A stretch of 37,935 bases of DNA from NCBI GenBank assembly GCA_045638265.1, contig JAZUBA010000034.1, positions 1 to 37,935 on the forward strand, given 5' to 3'. Shown piece by piece: positions 1 through 7,342 of the stretch. A model generated the notes under the pieces. The model saw only the letters and a list, made by a program, of their open reading frames with translations. It had not been told where the DNA came from and ran no database searches. Source of the stretch: RGIG4140 sp045638265 (GTDB lineage: Bacteria; Pseudomonadota; Alphaproteobacteria; CAAHEQ01; UBA3637). Numbering within the stretch: the stretch's first letter is position 1; each line of letters begins with the position of its first letter. A program made the translations under genes and the position numbers.

Positions 1-21
1 TCCTTATTTAAGCAATAGATT

Positions 22-54
22 GATTATCCAAGCATCTTGCTTACTTGGATAATC
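22..54. repeat. Hairpin at the left edge (11-bp stem)
   Basis: A perfect 11-bp inverted repeat (22-32 with 44-54, arm GATTATCCAAG) encloses an 11-nt loop. On the plus strand it is followed by T-rich sequence, so it could be a terminator for a gene left of the window. Its loop (CATCTTGCTTA) reappears as the 5' arm of the next hairpin. Confidence 0.55.
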
Positions 55-118
55 TGTTGTTTTATAAAACTGTCTTTGAAATCCAAAGGTAGGCATCTGC
101 CATTCATTTGAATTATTC

Positions 119-142
119 ATCTTGCTTGTGATGAAGCAAGAT
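119..142. repeat. Second hairpin, 9-bp stem
   Basis: ATCTTGCTT at 119-127 pairs perfectly with AAGCAAGAT at 134-142 around a 6-nt loop. The 3' arm could equally pair with the loop of the hairpin at 22-54, so the two could form alternative or kissing structures in one transcript. Positions 1-200 otherwise hold no gene that I can see. The stretch could be the 3' untranslated region of the small gene ending at 201. Confidence 0.5.
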
Positions 143-200
143 ATATCAATGTCATCACCCACTGATGTGAGTATTTATTATTTTTGATTACATTATTTAA

Positions 201-452
201 TTATTCAGCAATTTTTATTTCTTGGGATTGCTTGATTTCTTTAATTGATGTTTCATTATAAATTTCTGGTAAATTCTTTTTTAATGTTTCAAACAATTCC
301 AATAATCTACTGAGCAATATATACTCTATATTGACCTCATCTTCCTTTGAATAAGATTCATTTTCTTTGGTTGATTGATTTGCCATTTCAATAATAAATG
401 CTATATTTTCCCACAATTTCTTAGATATGGGTATGTGTGTGCTGTTAATCAT
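201..452 (-). CDS. Small unrecognised protein of the integrated element (83 aa)
   Basis: An acidic, helix-rich 83-residue protein; I do not recognise the family. The start is supported by a strong Shine-Dalgarno (GAGGAG) upstream. Its ATG overlaps the TGA of the upstream gene as ATGA, which implies translational coupling. It resembles its neighbour weakly in layout: an early hydrophobic LW motif, then helical segments rich in Glu, Lys and Asn. That suggests the two are distant paralogues, which is inference. No signal peptide, membrane segment or catalytic motif is visible. Position just downstream of an integrase makes it cargo or an accessory gene of the mobile element. Confidence 0.7.
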   Translation of the reverse strand: MINSTHIPISKKLWENIAFIIEMANQSTKENESYSKEDEVNIEYILLSRLLELFETLKKNLPEIYNETSIKEIKQSQEIKIAE

Positions 453-616
453 TCTTTTATCTCCTCTTCCTTAATTGTAATTTTACTTAGTTCTTCAAGA
501 AACTCTGCTTGTTTCTTGTCATCTAATCTTTGATTATGACTGATATTATGTTTAACTAATTCAATAAATTCATTGAAAATATGCCATAAATGGGCATCTA
601 TTTTGACAGTATTCAT
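449..616 (-). CDS. Small unrecognised protein of the integrated element (55 aa)
   Basis: The open frame extends to 643, but the start at 616 (MNTVKIDAHLW) is preferred because a good AAGAGGTG Shine-Dalgarno lies 4-5 nt before it. The product is a 55-residue, mostly helical, charged protein of unknown function with the segment DAHLWHIFNEFIELV. Its stop overlaps the start of the next gene by ATGA. It lies about 70 nt downstream of the integrase on the same strand, so the three genes could be one transcript. Codon choice and high A+T match the integrase. Confidence 0.65.
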   Translation of the reverse strand: MNTVKIDAHLWHIFNEFIELVKHNISHNQRLDDKKQAEFLEELSKITIKEEEIKE

Positions 617-687
617 TTTACACCTCTTAATTTTAGTTTGCAAAATTATTTATGAAAAAAAAATTAAAAAGTGTAATCAAAGAATTT

Positions 688-2583
688 TTATTGATAATAT
701 TTTTTTCTTAATTTAATTCTCTCATTGATTTGGGTGAATAAAGGATTCAGTTTTGGATATTTGATTTTAGAAATAAAAGAATTAAGCATTCTGATTGGGA
801 TTTGTTCTTTATGGGAATAGTTCTTTGTTCCAGCATTGCCCCCAGTGCCTTCCCATCCACACAAAGCATCAATATATTCTTGGGATAAACGACATTCATC
901 CCTTAGTTTTGGTCTAACTGTATGCCTGAAAGAATGGAATACTTTTGATTTTTCTGTAATGCCCAGTCGTTCTAAGTATCTAGCAAAAGACCTACCTACA
1001 TTTTTACCAAACTTATGTTTCTTTGGATCATATTGTTTAAGAAGTGTAGGAAATAACCATTCTTCATTATTTCTTTTTTGTTGATGAATGTATTTGAACA
1101 ATCCCATTTTCTTTAAAACAGGATGAAAGGGGATTCTTCTTTTTGATTGGTCATTCTTTAAAGATTGCAGTGGATGCTTATCACTGGTATGGAAATAAAC
1201 AATATCATCATCTTCAATGATATCTTCCATTCTAATTTGGCAGATTTCATTTAATCTTGCTCCACTAAACAAACTAATGAGTGGCACAAAGAACTTTGGT
1301 GCTTCTTGTCCATCCTTGGTGTATTTACAATAATTAACAGGGTCAAATATCTTGCAAAGTTCTTCATCTGTGAAAGGTGAGTATGGATTCTTTCCTTTAA
1401 TCCTTTTAGGTGAATCAATTAAATCTGCAAGGTCTTCACTTAATAATCTTTGCTTTCTGCAATATTTTAAAAACTCTTTAAAAATGGCAAGATACTTGTA
1501 AATGCTTGTCATAGACAAACCTTCTTCTCTGTCATCTTCATCTTCCATCAATACTTCAATCAGCTTCTTATCTGGATATTTCTTGCTGGCATTTTTAGGC
1601 ACTCTATAAATCAATCTATTTAGTTTCTTGCAATCATCATAGTTAATGTCTTCAACATATTCTTTATCCAACAATTCCATAATGAATGAAAGGCATTGTT
1701 TCTTTTCATTTAAGGTGGTTGTGCTAACATTCCCTGCATTTTTGGCAGGTCTTATCATATCAGCAAAAGCATCCAACCAAGTTGTTCTTGTTTTAAAGAT
1801 TCCACTGAGTTCTTGTGATTTTTGATATTCAACAGCACTTTCCAGTGTTCTAATCATGGATGATTTAGGAATACTGGTTGTCTTTCCTTGCAATTTAGCA
1901 AACTTTTCTTCTGTGTATTGGTCTATATCAAGCAAATGTCTAAAAATGCTTAGCATCTGATTGGGGAGTTCAGAATCTTTATCCTGTTCTTTTAATTGAA
2001 ACAGTTGGTATCCACCTTCTTTAATTTTTGTTATCAATTCTTTGGTAGATACTTTTGTTTCAGGTCTTTTGTTCAACCATTCCATATAGTCATAGACAAG
2101 TTTATTGAATTGATGCTTGATAAACTGAATGTCATTAGGACTATCTGCTTGTTCATCAGGGGCATTTTCATCAAAGGTTTCTTTGTTATAATCTGCTAAC
2201 TGTTTATTTCCAAATGTTTTGATGTTATCAGCAGGGTAGGTTCCATTCTTAATTTGGTAGTAGTGGTTATCACAAGTATCATCTATCATTCTCATCTTAT
2301 ATGTGAGTAATTGCTGTAATTCTATATCAGTGAAAATGATTTTTTTATCCTTTAATTCCATTTGAAATCCTTTTAACCACTCAAAATAGAGATTAATCTT
2401 GTAGTTTTCTCTTCTTAACCTTTCAATTGCTGTAAAGTAATCTTTGGTTCCTAAACTATACCTGATTTCATTCCTTTTTTCAAGTGTTTTTAATGCTTTG
2501 GGGACTGCAACTCTTATGTAGTATGTATGGTCTCTAAGGTGCAATCTTGTTTGATATTGTTTGGGGGTATTTCGTCTCACCAT
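688..2583 (-). CDS. Site-specific tyrosine recombinase (integrase) of an element at tRNA-Pro
   Basis: This 631-residue tyrosine recombinase would catalyse integration and excision of the element. The catalytic Arg lies in SGARLNEICQI (R443), the H-x-x-R box in HSFRHTVRP (H550, R553), a Trp follows in CGWEG, and the nucleophile is probably Y589 in TKNYSHKEQ. The N-terminal ~65 residues (RLHLRDHTYYIRVAVPKAL) look like the small DNA-binding domain of long phage-type integrases (DUF6538-like, from memory). The middle 250-400 is the SAM-like core-binding region. At about 630 aa it is longer than XerC/D. The gene starts about 85 nt from the 3' end of tRNA-Pro and reads away from it, the classic layout for an integrase next to its attachment site. 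No internal stop or frameshift is seen. Confidence 0.93.
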   Translation of the reverse strand: MVRRNTPKQYQTRLHLRDHTYYIRVAVPKALKTLEKRNEIRYSLGTKDYFTAIERLRRENYKINLYFEWLKGFQMELKDKKIIFTDIELQQLLTYKMRMIDDTCDNHYYQIKNGTYPADNIKTFGNKQLADYNKETFDENAPDEQADSPNDIQFIKHQFNKLVYDYMEWLNKRPETKVSTKELITKIKEGGYQLFQLKEQDKDSELPNQMLSIFRHLLDIDQYTEEKFAKLQGKTTSIPKSSMIRTLESAVEYQKSQELSGIFKTRTTWLDAFADMIRPAKNAGNVSTTTLNEKKQCLSFIMELLDKEYVEDINYDDCKKLNRLIYRVPKNASKKYPDKKLIEVLMEDEDDREEGLSMTSIYKYLAIFKEFLKYCRKQRLLSEDLADLIDSPKRIKGKNPYSPFTDEELCKIFDPVNYCKYTKDGQEAPKFFVPLISLFSGARLNEICQIRMEDIIEDDDIVYFHTSDKHPLQSLKNDQSKRRIPFHPVLKKMGLFKYIHQQKRNNEEWLFPTLLKQYDPKKHKFGKNVGRSFARYLERLGITEKSKVFHSFRHTVRPKLRDECRLSQEYIDALCGWEGTGGNAGTKNYSHKEQIPIRMLNSFISKIKYPKLNPLFTQINERIKLRKKYYQ

Positions 2584-2632
2584 TATGAATTTTTGCCTCT
2601 TTTTTCATTTTTACCTGGAAAAAAGCAAAAAA

Positions 2633-2660
2633 ATAACCCATATATTACAATGGGTTATCG
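2633..2660 (-). terminator. Terminator of tRNA-Pro, possibly bidirectional
   Basis: A perfect 9-bp stem (ATAACCCAT 2633-2641 with 2650-2658) and 8-nt loop. On the minus strand it is followed by a run of Ts, as expected for tRNA-Pro. On the plus strand it is followed by a weaker T run. It lies in the probable attachment region between tRNA and integrase. Confidence 0.8.
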
Positions 2661-2668
2661 TTTTTTAA

Positions 2669-2745
2669 TGGTCGGAATGGCGGGATTTGAACCCGCGGCC
2701 ACACGCCCCCCAGACGTGTGCGCTACCAGGCTGCGCTACATTCCG
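2669..2745 (-). tRNA. tRNA-Pro (anticodon GGG)
   Basis: Folds as a full cloverleaf of 77 nt with an encoded CCA at 2669-2671. The acceptor arm is CGGAATG/CATTCCG, the D arm GCGC/GCGC, the anticodon loop CTGGGGG (anticodon GGG) and the T arm GCGGG/CCCGC. A likely promoter on the minus strand has TTGCAA (2781-2786) and TATAAA (2760-2765) with a shortish 15-bp spacer. The 3' end faces the integrase, so it is the likely attB target of the element extending off the left edge. Confidence 0.97.
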
Positions 2746-2873
2746 ATTCTAACTCAGTTTTTATACTATTTTTTTTCTTTTTGCAAGCCTTATTTTTATT
2801 TTGTGGTATTTTTTTATGAATTATAATGTCAGTTGTTTTTTTTAAGATATAAATTGTGGCGTTTTTATTTAAA

Positions 2874-2918
2874 ATAAAACCTTGTTAAAATCGTTAAACG
2901 TTTCCAACAAGGTTTTAT
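2874..2918 (-). terminator. Terminator of the membrane protein gene
   Basis: A 13-bp perfect stem (2874-2886 with 2906-2918, core AAAACCTTGTT) begins within 10 nt of the stop codon. On the minus strand a T-rich tail follows. Confidence 0.85.
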
Positions 2919-2925
2919 CTATTAT

Positions 2926-3948
2926 CTATCTTACAATATTTTCGGTTAAATCTGTGCCTCCCCATTCAACAACGGTAAATCCGTTTCGCTGTGGTGTTTC
3001 AGGTAAAATCTGTTCCTCTACTTCAATCGGCTCTTTCAGATTTTTAAATGCCATCATCACACGAATAACCGTATCTGGTTTTGGTGAAATATATAACGGC
3101 ATATTTTTATCCTGTTCAGCAATTGTTTTGAAATAAATTAAATTGTAAGGTGAACTTTCCAATCTCGGTAACCAATATATAATAAATTCATTAGCTTCCC
3201 GTTCATTTAAACCTAGCACAGCCAGTTTTTCTTCAAGGAAGGAAATGGTATCCTCACCTTTAACAATAAATCCAGTTGTTGTTTCGTTGTTATCATTGTT
3301 CACGCCTTCCCAATATAAAGCATACAACGAACGTTTTGTTTGAATATCTGTTAAGTCACCGTTTGGTTGAGCAATAACTTGCCATTTGTCTTTATATTTC
3401 GGATAAGTATGTGTTAATTTTTGTGGATTGCCCAGTTTAACTGTTACTTCCGTTTGTTCGGTTGGATAAAGATAAATGATGGGTTTCCCAAAAGTATTAG
3501 AATCACACTCATCATCACTAAATATATCACAAGACGATGTTGATGAATGATGAGAGTGCGATGTTGGTTGCAATAAGTTAGCTGTAAATATCAAAGAAAT
3601 AATGGCTACAAACGCACCACAAAACCAGTGCCATTTTATTTTTTTGCATTGATTTAAAAATAACAATACAAGAGCTATAATAGTTAAACCTAAACAAGAA
3701 TATTTTGCCCATATCACATTGTTTATATTAAATGATGTCATTTTTGGTATAAACGGTAGTAATTTCAATTCTTGTATCAGTAATATGATATATATAGAAA
3801 ATGATATATACACTAATGTTTTGAATGCAATATTAAGAGCTTTTTTTTGATTATCAGTTAGTATTAAATTATATTCTGAAGTATCTGTTTCTGTATCAGT
3901 TGTTTCTTCTTTAGATACAACGATTTCATTTTCTTGTTTTGTATTCAT
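2926..3948 (-). CDS. Unknown three-helix membrane protein with a C-terminal IYLYP domain
   Basis: About 340 residues. An acidic N-terminal tail leads to three hydrophobic segments (roughly residues 34-56, 82-100 and 106-126), then a short linker rich in His, Ser and Cys. The C-terminal domain opens with GKPIIYLYPTEQTEVTVKL and holds TYPKYKDKW, a YWEG motif and a closing VVEWGGTDL. I have seen similar KP-IYLYP domains in uncharacterised secreted or surface proteins, but know no function. The start at 3948 is chosen because GGAG lies 9 nt before it and because the promoter (3979-4007) lies inside the longer frame that reaches 4056. It is divergent from rplY. Which side of the membrane the domain faces is not settled. 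Confidence 0.8.
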   Translation of the reverse strand: MNTKQENEIVVSKEETTDTETDTSEYNLILTDNQKKALNIAFKTLVYISFSIYIILLIQELKLLPFIPKMTSFNINNVIWAKYSCLGLTIIALVLLFLNQCKKIKWHWFCGAFVAIISLIFTANLLQPTSHSHHSSTSSCDIFSDDECDSNTFGKPIIYLYPTEQTEVTVKLGNPQKLTHTYPKYKDKWQVIAQPNGDLTDIQTKRSLYALYWEGVNNDNNETTTGFIVKGEDTISFLEEKLAVLGLNEREANEFIIYWLPRLESSPYNLIYFKTIAEQDKNMPLYISPKPDTVIRVMMAFKNLKEPIEVEEQILPETPQRNGFTVVEWGGTDLTENIVR

Positions 3949-3978
3949 TGTTTTGTTCTCCATTTTATTGACTATTGT

Positions 3979-4007
3979 TGTATAGCATATGCAATTACTT
4001 TCGTCAA
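3979..4007 (-). promoter_or_regulatory. Promoter of the IYLYP membrane protein gene
   Basis: On the minus strand: TTGACG, 17 bp, TATACA, ending about 30 nt before the chosen start codon. Confidence 0.65.
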
Positions 4008-4050
4008 GATTGTGTAAAAAATAAAAAACAAAACAGTATATTAATTTTAC

Positions 4051-4079
4051 TTGCATTTTGAAAAAAAATAGTGTATAAA
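4051..4079 (+). promoter_or_regulatory. Promoter of rplY-pth-ychF
   Basis: TTGCAT (4051-4056), 17 bp, TATAAA (4074-4079), giving an untranslated leader of about 90 nt before rplY. Confidence 0.75.
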
Positions 4080-4105
4080 TACGCTACTTTTGTAAAGGCA
4101 AGAGT

Positions 4106-4146
4106 CAAAGGTTAATTCACCCCTGGAGGATTCTCCTTTGTTTTTT
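4106..4146 (+). promoter_or_regulatory. Attenuator-like structure in the rplY leader
   Basis: Two exclusive stems share the same 3' strand: GGAG/CTCC (4125-4128 with 4133-4136), or CAAAGG/CCTTTG (4106-4111 with 4135-4140). Six Ts (4141-4146) follow directly, so the fold resembles an intrinsic terminator inside the leader. Leader control by the product is known for several ribosomal proteins, including gammaproteobacterial L25. That it happens here is inference. Confidence 0.5.
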
Positions 4147-4174
4147 AGTATTTTATTTTAAAAAGGAAATTATT

Positions 4175-4747
4175 ATGCAAGTTTCTCAATTAAACGCAGT
4201 CAAACGTGAAAAAGCTGGTAAGGGGGCCTCTCGCGCTAAACGTCGTGAAGGGTTCGTTCCTGCCGTTATTTACGGAGATAAAAAAGAACCGTTAATCATT
4301 GCTTTGGAAGAAAAAGTAATCGTTGCCGAAATGAATAAAAAAGGTTTGTGGACACGTCAATTCAATATCGTTGTTGATGGTCAAGACAATCGTGTTTTAT
4401 GCCAAGATATCCAAAAACACCCTGTTTCTTCCAGACCGATGCACGTCGATTTTCTGCGTATCTCAAAAGATGCTGAATTAACATTAGATATTCCTGTTCG
4501 TTTTGAAAATGAAACAACATGTCCGGGTATTAAATTGGGCGGTGTCTTGAACGTTGTTCATAGAACATTGGAAGCCAAATGTAAAGCTGACAATATTCCT
4601 GAAGCTTTTGTTATTGACTTGGCAAAAGTTGAAATGGGTACTTCTATCACAGCTTTCTCAATTCAAATGCCGGAAGGTGTTCGTTTGGCTACAACAGAAG
4701 ATTTCACAGTTGCTACAATCGTTGCAACCGGTGGTTCAGCTGAATAG
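4175..4747 (+). CDS. rplY: Large-subunit ribosomal protein L25 (CTC form)
   Basis: A 190-residue bL25 of the long, two-domain CTC type. The N-terminal ~90 residues form the 5S rRNA-binding domain, with the typical SRAKRREGFVPAVIYG segment. The C-terminal beta domain carries HVDFLRI and the IPVRFENE region. It binds 5S rRNA in the central protuberance of the 50S subunit. The start is supported by AAGGA 7 nt upstream. It is followed after 8 nt by pth and then ychF, the usual alphaproteobacterial order, so the three genes are probably one operon from the promoter at 4051. A terminator-like leader precedes it. Confidence 0.96.
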   Translation: MQVSQLNAVKREKAGKGASRAKRREGFVPAVIYGDKKEPLIIALEEKVIVAEMNKKGLWTRQFNIVVDGQDNRVLCQDIQKHPVSSRPMHVDFLRISKDAELTLDIPVRFENETTCPGIKLGGVLNVVHRTLEAKCKADNIPEAFVIDLAKVEMGTSITAFSIQMPEGVRLATTEDFTVATIVATGGSAE

Positions 4748-4755
4748 GATGTAAG

Positions 4756-5328
4756 ATGATTTTGTTGGTTGGTTTAGGAAACCCAGGTTCGGAGTATGCT
4801 TTAACCCGCCACAATGTCGGATTTATGGCGGTGGACAATTTTGTTCACCGCTATTCATTTAACGGTTTTAAATCAAAATTTAAAGGTTTGATTGCCGATG
4901 GTACGGTGAAAAACGAAAAAGTGATGATTTTAAAACCGCAAACGTATATGAATTTATCAGGTGAATCAGTACGTGCCGTTTGCGATTTTTACAAAATTCC
5001 CGTTCAAAATGTGATTGTTTTTCATGATGATATGGATTTGCCGGTTGGTAAATTAAAAGTGAAAATCGGCGGTGGATCTGGTGGTCATAACGGGATTAAA
5101 AGCATAGATTCGCATTTGGGAAATAATTATATGCGTGTCAGAATCGGTATTTCAAAGCCGGTATTGAAAGAGCAGGTTGTTGATTGGGTTTTATCAAAAT
5201 TTTCATCAACGGATCAAAATATATTAAATGAACAGTTTGATTTAATCGCCGATTCTTTGGATTTGTTAGTAAAAGGCGATTCAAGTAATTTTATGAATAA
5301 AATGGCTTTAAGCAGAAAGGATAAATAA
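4756..5328 (+). CDS. pth: Peptidyl-tRNA hydrolase
   Basis: 190 residues, the normal length. It cleaves the ester bond of peptidyl-tRNAs that drop off ribosomes, recycling tRNA in the cytoplasm. The N-terminal VGLGNPG loop holds N9. The catalytic His is H19 in TRHNVGF. KPQTYMNLSG and HDDMDLPVGK carry the other conserved active-site residues, and GGSGGHNG the glycine-rich loop. An AGGATGT Shine-Dalgarno overlaps the end of rplY. Only one base separates its stop from ychF, so translation is probably coupled. Confidence 0.97.
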   Translation: MILLVGLGNPGSEYALTRHNVGFMAVDNFVHRYSFNGFKSKFKGLIADGTVKNEKVMILKPQTYMNLSGESVRAVCDFYKIPVQNVIVFHDDMDLPVGKLKVKIGGGSGGHNGIKSIDSHLGNNYMRVRIGISKPVLKEQVVDWVLSKFSSTDQNILNEQFDLIADSLDLLVKGDSSNFMNKMALSRKDK

Positions 5329-5329
5329 A

Positions 5330-6433
5330 ATGGGTTTTAATTGTGGTATAGTCGGATTGCCGAATGTCGGTAAGTCAACGTTGTTTAATGCTTTAACTTC
5401 AACCGTTCAGGCACAGGCAGCTAATTATCCTTTTTGTACGATTGAACCGAATGTCGGACGGGTAGCCGTTCCTGATTCTCGTATGGAAGTATTACGTCAA
5501 ATTGATAATTCTCAAAAACTTGTTCCGACACAGTTGGAGTTTGTAGATATTGCCGGTTTGGTTCGTGGTGCTTCTCGAGGTGAGGGGCTAGGTAATCAGT
5601 TTTTGGCAAATATTCGTGAAGTAGATGCTATTGTTCATGTATTACGTTGTTTTGAGGATTCAAATATTGTGCATGTAGAGGGTAATATTAATCCGACACG
5701 AGATGCAGAAACCGTTGAAACAGAATTAATGTTGGCCGATTTAGAAAGTATGGAAAAACGGATTGTTCCTATCCAAAAAAAGGCTCAAACAGGTGATAAA
5801 GAATCAAAAGCTTGGTTAAGTGTCATGCAGCCAGTTTTAGATTTGTTGCGTGATGGTAAACCAGCTCGTTTGGCTCGTCCGACGGAACCGGATCAATTGA
5901 AGATGTTTCAGCAGTTGTTTTTATTAACAGGCAAGCCGGTTTTGTATGTTTGTAACGTAGATGAAGCTTCGGCAGCAACCGGAAATGAATATTCTAAACA
6001 AGTAGCTGAAATGGCAGAAAAACAAGGTAATTCAACGGTTATTATTTCGGCAGCTATTGAAGCAGAGGTTGCTCAATTAACGGATGAAGCCGAACAAAAA
6101 GAATTTTTAGATACCTTGGGCTTGACAGAGACGGGTTTGAACCGCATTATTAAAGCAGGGTATCAATTGTTAGGACTGGAAACGTTTTTTACTTGCGGAC
6201 CGAAAGAAGTTCATGCTTGGACAATGCGTAAAGGTATTACGGCTCCTCAAGCTGCCGGTATTATTCATACTGATTTTGAACGTGGATTTATTCGGGCAGA
6301 AGTTGTGTCTTATAATGATTATGTGACATGTAAAGGCGAATCCGGTGCACGTGAAAACGGTAAATTACGGCAGGAAGGTAAAACCTATATCATGCAAGAC
6401 GGGGATGTTGTTCATTTCCTCTTTAATGTATAG
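5330..6433 (+). CDS. ychF: Ribosome-associated ATPase of the Obg/YchF family
   Basis: 367 residues, matching the family. The P-loop is GLPNVGKST (residues 9-17), followed by DIAGLVRGAS (G3) and CNVDE in place of the GTPase NKxD box. That change explains the ATP preference of YchF (OLA1) proteins. A coiled-coil insertion spans roughly 120-200, and the C-terminal ~85 residues (FFTCGPKEVHAW onwards) are the TGS domain. The Shine-Dalgarno AAAGGA lies inside the end of pth. YchF binds the 70S ribosome and is linked to stress responses. Nothing unusual is seen. Confidence 0.97.
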   Translation: MGFNCGIVGLPNVGKSTLFNALTSTVQAQAANYPFCTIEPNVGRVAVPDSRMEVLRQIDNSQKLVPTQLEFVDIAGLVRGASRGEGLGNQFLANIREVDAIVHVLRCFEDSNIVHVEGNINPTRDAETVETELMLADLESMEKRIVPIQKKAQTGDKESKAWLSVMQPVLDLLRDGKPARLARPTEPDQLKMFQQLFLLTGKPVLYVCNVDEASAATGNEYSKQVAEMAEKQGNSTVIISAAIEAEVAQLTDEAEQKEFLDTLGLTETGLNRIIKAGYQLLGLETFFTCGPKEVHAWTMRKGITAPQAAGIIHTDFERGFIRAEVVSYNDYVTCKGESGARENGKLRQEGKTYIMQDGDVVHFLFNV

Positions 6434-6443
6434 ATGCTGATTG

Positions 6444-6467
6444 TTCCTGCTGAATGAAAGGCAGGAA
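6444..6467 (+). promoter_or_regulatory. Hairpin covering the hemerythrin ribosome-binding site
   Basis: TTCCTGC (6444-6450) pairs perfectly with GCAGGAA (6461-6467) around a 10-nt loop. The 3' arm contains the AGGA Shine-Dalgarno, two bases before the ATG at 6470. The structure could limit translation. It has no T tail, so it is unlikely to be the ychF terminator. Confidence 0.45.
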
Positions 6468-6469
6468 TA

Positions 6470-6910
6470 ATGATAAAAATAGCATGGCGGAAACAAATGG
6501 AGCTTTCTTATCCGCCGTTAGATGATGAACATAAAGATTTTTTAAAAGCAGTTAATTTAGCACAAGAATTGGTTGGACGTAATGATTTAAGCCAATTTGA
6601 CAATGTATTTGAAGACTGTTATGAGTATGCACGCACACATTTTCCGCATGAAGAAGATGTTATGGAGCGTATTTCATTTCCTGATTTGGATGCACATATC
6701 AAAAGTCATCATAAATTTATTGATAATATATCCGAGTTAAGGCAATATTATCACAAAGCACCGACAATAACAGAACAGCAACGTATTGCACGTCAAACGG
6801 CTGATTTTTTAAGTGAATGGTTTTTGGGGCATATTTTGGGGCGAGATAGGGTTTATAAGCCTTATTTGGTTCGTTTGAGGAGTTTACCACCACGGATGAA
6901 CTATGATTGA
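6470..6910 (+). CDS. Bacteriohemerythrin
   Basis: A 146-residue single-domain hemerythrin, a cytoplasmic four-helix bundle binding a non-heme di-iron centre that reversibly holds O2. All expected ligands are present: H21 (DDEH), H57-x3-E61 (HFPHEE), H76-x3-H80 (HIKSH) and H121-x4-D126 (HILGRD), with W117 just before the last helix. Bacterial family members work in oxygen sensing, storage or delivery, and some respond to NO. There is no fused signalling domain, so storage or delivery is more likely than chemotaxis. It lies 36 nt after ychF, with its Shine-Dalgarno inside a hairpin. The role in this cell is unknown. Confidence 0.93.
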   Translation: MIKIAWRKQMELSYPPLDDEHKDFLKAVNLAQELVGRNDLSQFDNVFEDCYEYARTHFPHEEDVMERISFPDLDAHIKSHHKFIDNISELRQYYHKAPTITEQQRIARQTADFLSEWFLGHILGRDRVYKPYLVRLRSLPPRMNYD

Positions 6911-6970
6911 TAAGATGATTTTTATAAGCCAATACTGATGTTTTCACATTGTCAATGCGATTGAAATCTG

Positions 6971-6999
6971 TTGACAAGTACTTTGAAGTATGCTTAATG
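6971..6999 (+). promoter_or_regulatory. Promoter candidate of the truncated SPFH gene
   Basis: TTGACA (6971-6976), 17 bp, a poor -10 (TTAATG), with other AT-rich -10 options slightly downstream. A dyad (TACTT-TG-AAGTA) sits in the spacer right after the -35, where a repressor could bind. Confidence 0.4.
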
Positions 7000-7050
7000 A
7001 TGATAATGTTATAACATAAGCGGTAGATTATAATAAAAGGAGAAAATGTA

Positions 7051-7284
7051 ATGTTGGTAGTTTTGGGAATAATGGTTCTGTGTGTAGCTATTATTTTATT
7101 TAAAAGTATTGTTATTGTTCCGCATGGTTGTGAATATGTGGTTGAAAGTTTTGGTAAATATAAATGCACATTATATTCAGGTGTAAACTTTATTACGCCG
7201 TTTGTTGATAGAGTAGTGAAAAAAACGAATAAAACTGAAGAGTTTTTCGGTATTTCAAATCAAGATGATATTATACAAAGATAA
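7051..7284 (+). pseudogene. Truncated SPFH/stomatin-like paralogue (77 aa)
   Basis: The frame encodes an N-terminal membrane segment (residues 3-20) and the first part of a band 7 domain. It aligns without gaps to the first 70-odd residues of the intact gene at 7501: shared VESFGKY, then FITPFV. It ends in QDDIIQR and a stop where the intact protein continues QDVITKDN. It keeps a good AAGGAG ribosome-binding site, like that of the intact copy. Divergence is substantial, so the duplication is not recent. I call it a remnant of a tandem duplication. It could also be a working small membrane protein that interferes with the full-length oligomer. No reading frame resumes the homology in the following 200 nt. 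Confidence 0.7.
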
Positions 7285-7313
7285 TATCTGATTAAAAAAA
7301 ACACAAAAATCTA

Positions 7314-7342
7314 TTGACAAGCATTACGAAATAATGCAATAT
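7314..7342 (+). promoter_or_regulatory. Promoter of the SPFH-NfeD operon with a dyad in the spacer
   Basis: TTGACA (7314-7319), 17 bp, CAATAT (7337-7342). The spacer holds a perfect inverted repeat, GCATTA-CGAAA-TAATGC (7321-7337), placed just as the dyad in the upstream promoter at 6971. This could be an operator. Confidence 0.5.

Noticed and set aside
3949..4056. N-terminal extension of the IYLYP membrane protein to 4056
   Set aside because: The gene's promoter lies within this stretch, it has no ribosome-binding site, and it would run into the rplY -35.
6717..7169. Minus-strand 150-codon frame opposite the hemerythrin and truncated SPFH genes
   Set aside because: Antisense to two supported genes, with low-complexity Ile/Thr/Asn content and no ribosome-binding site or family resemblance.
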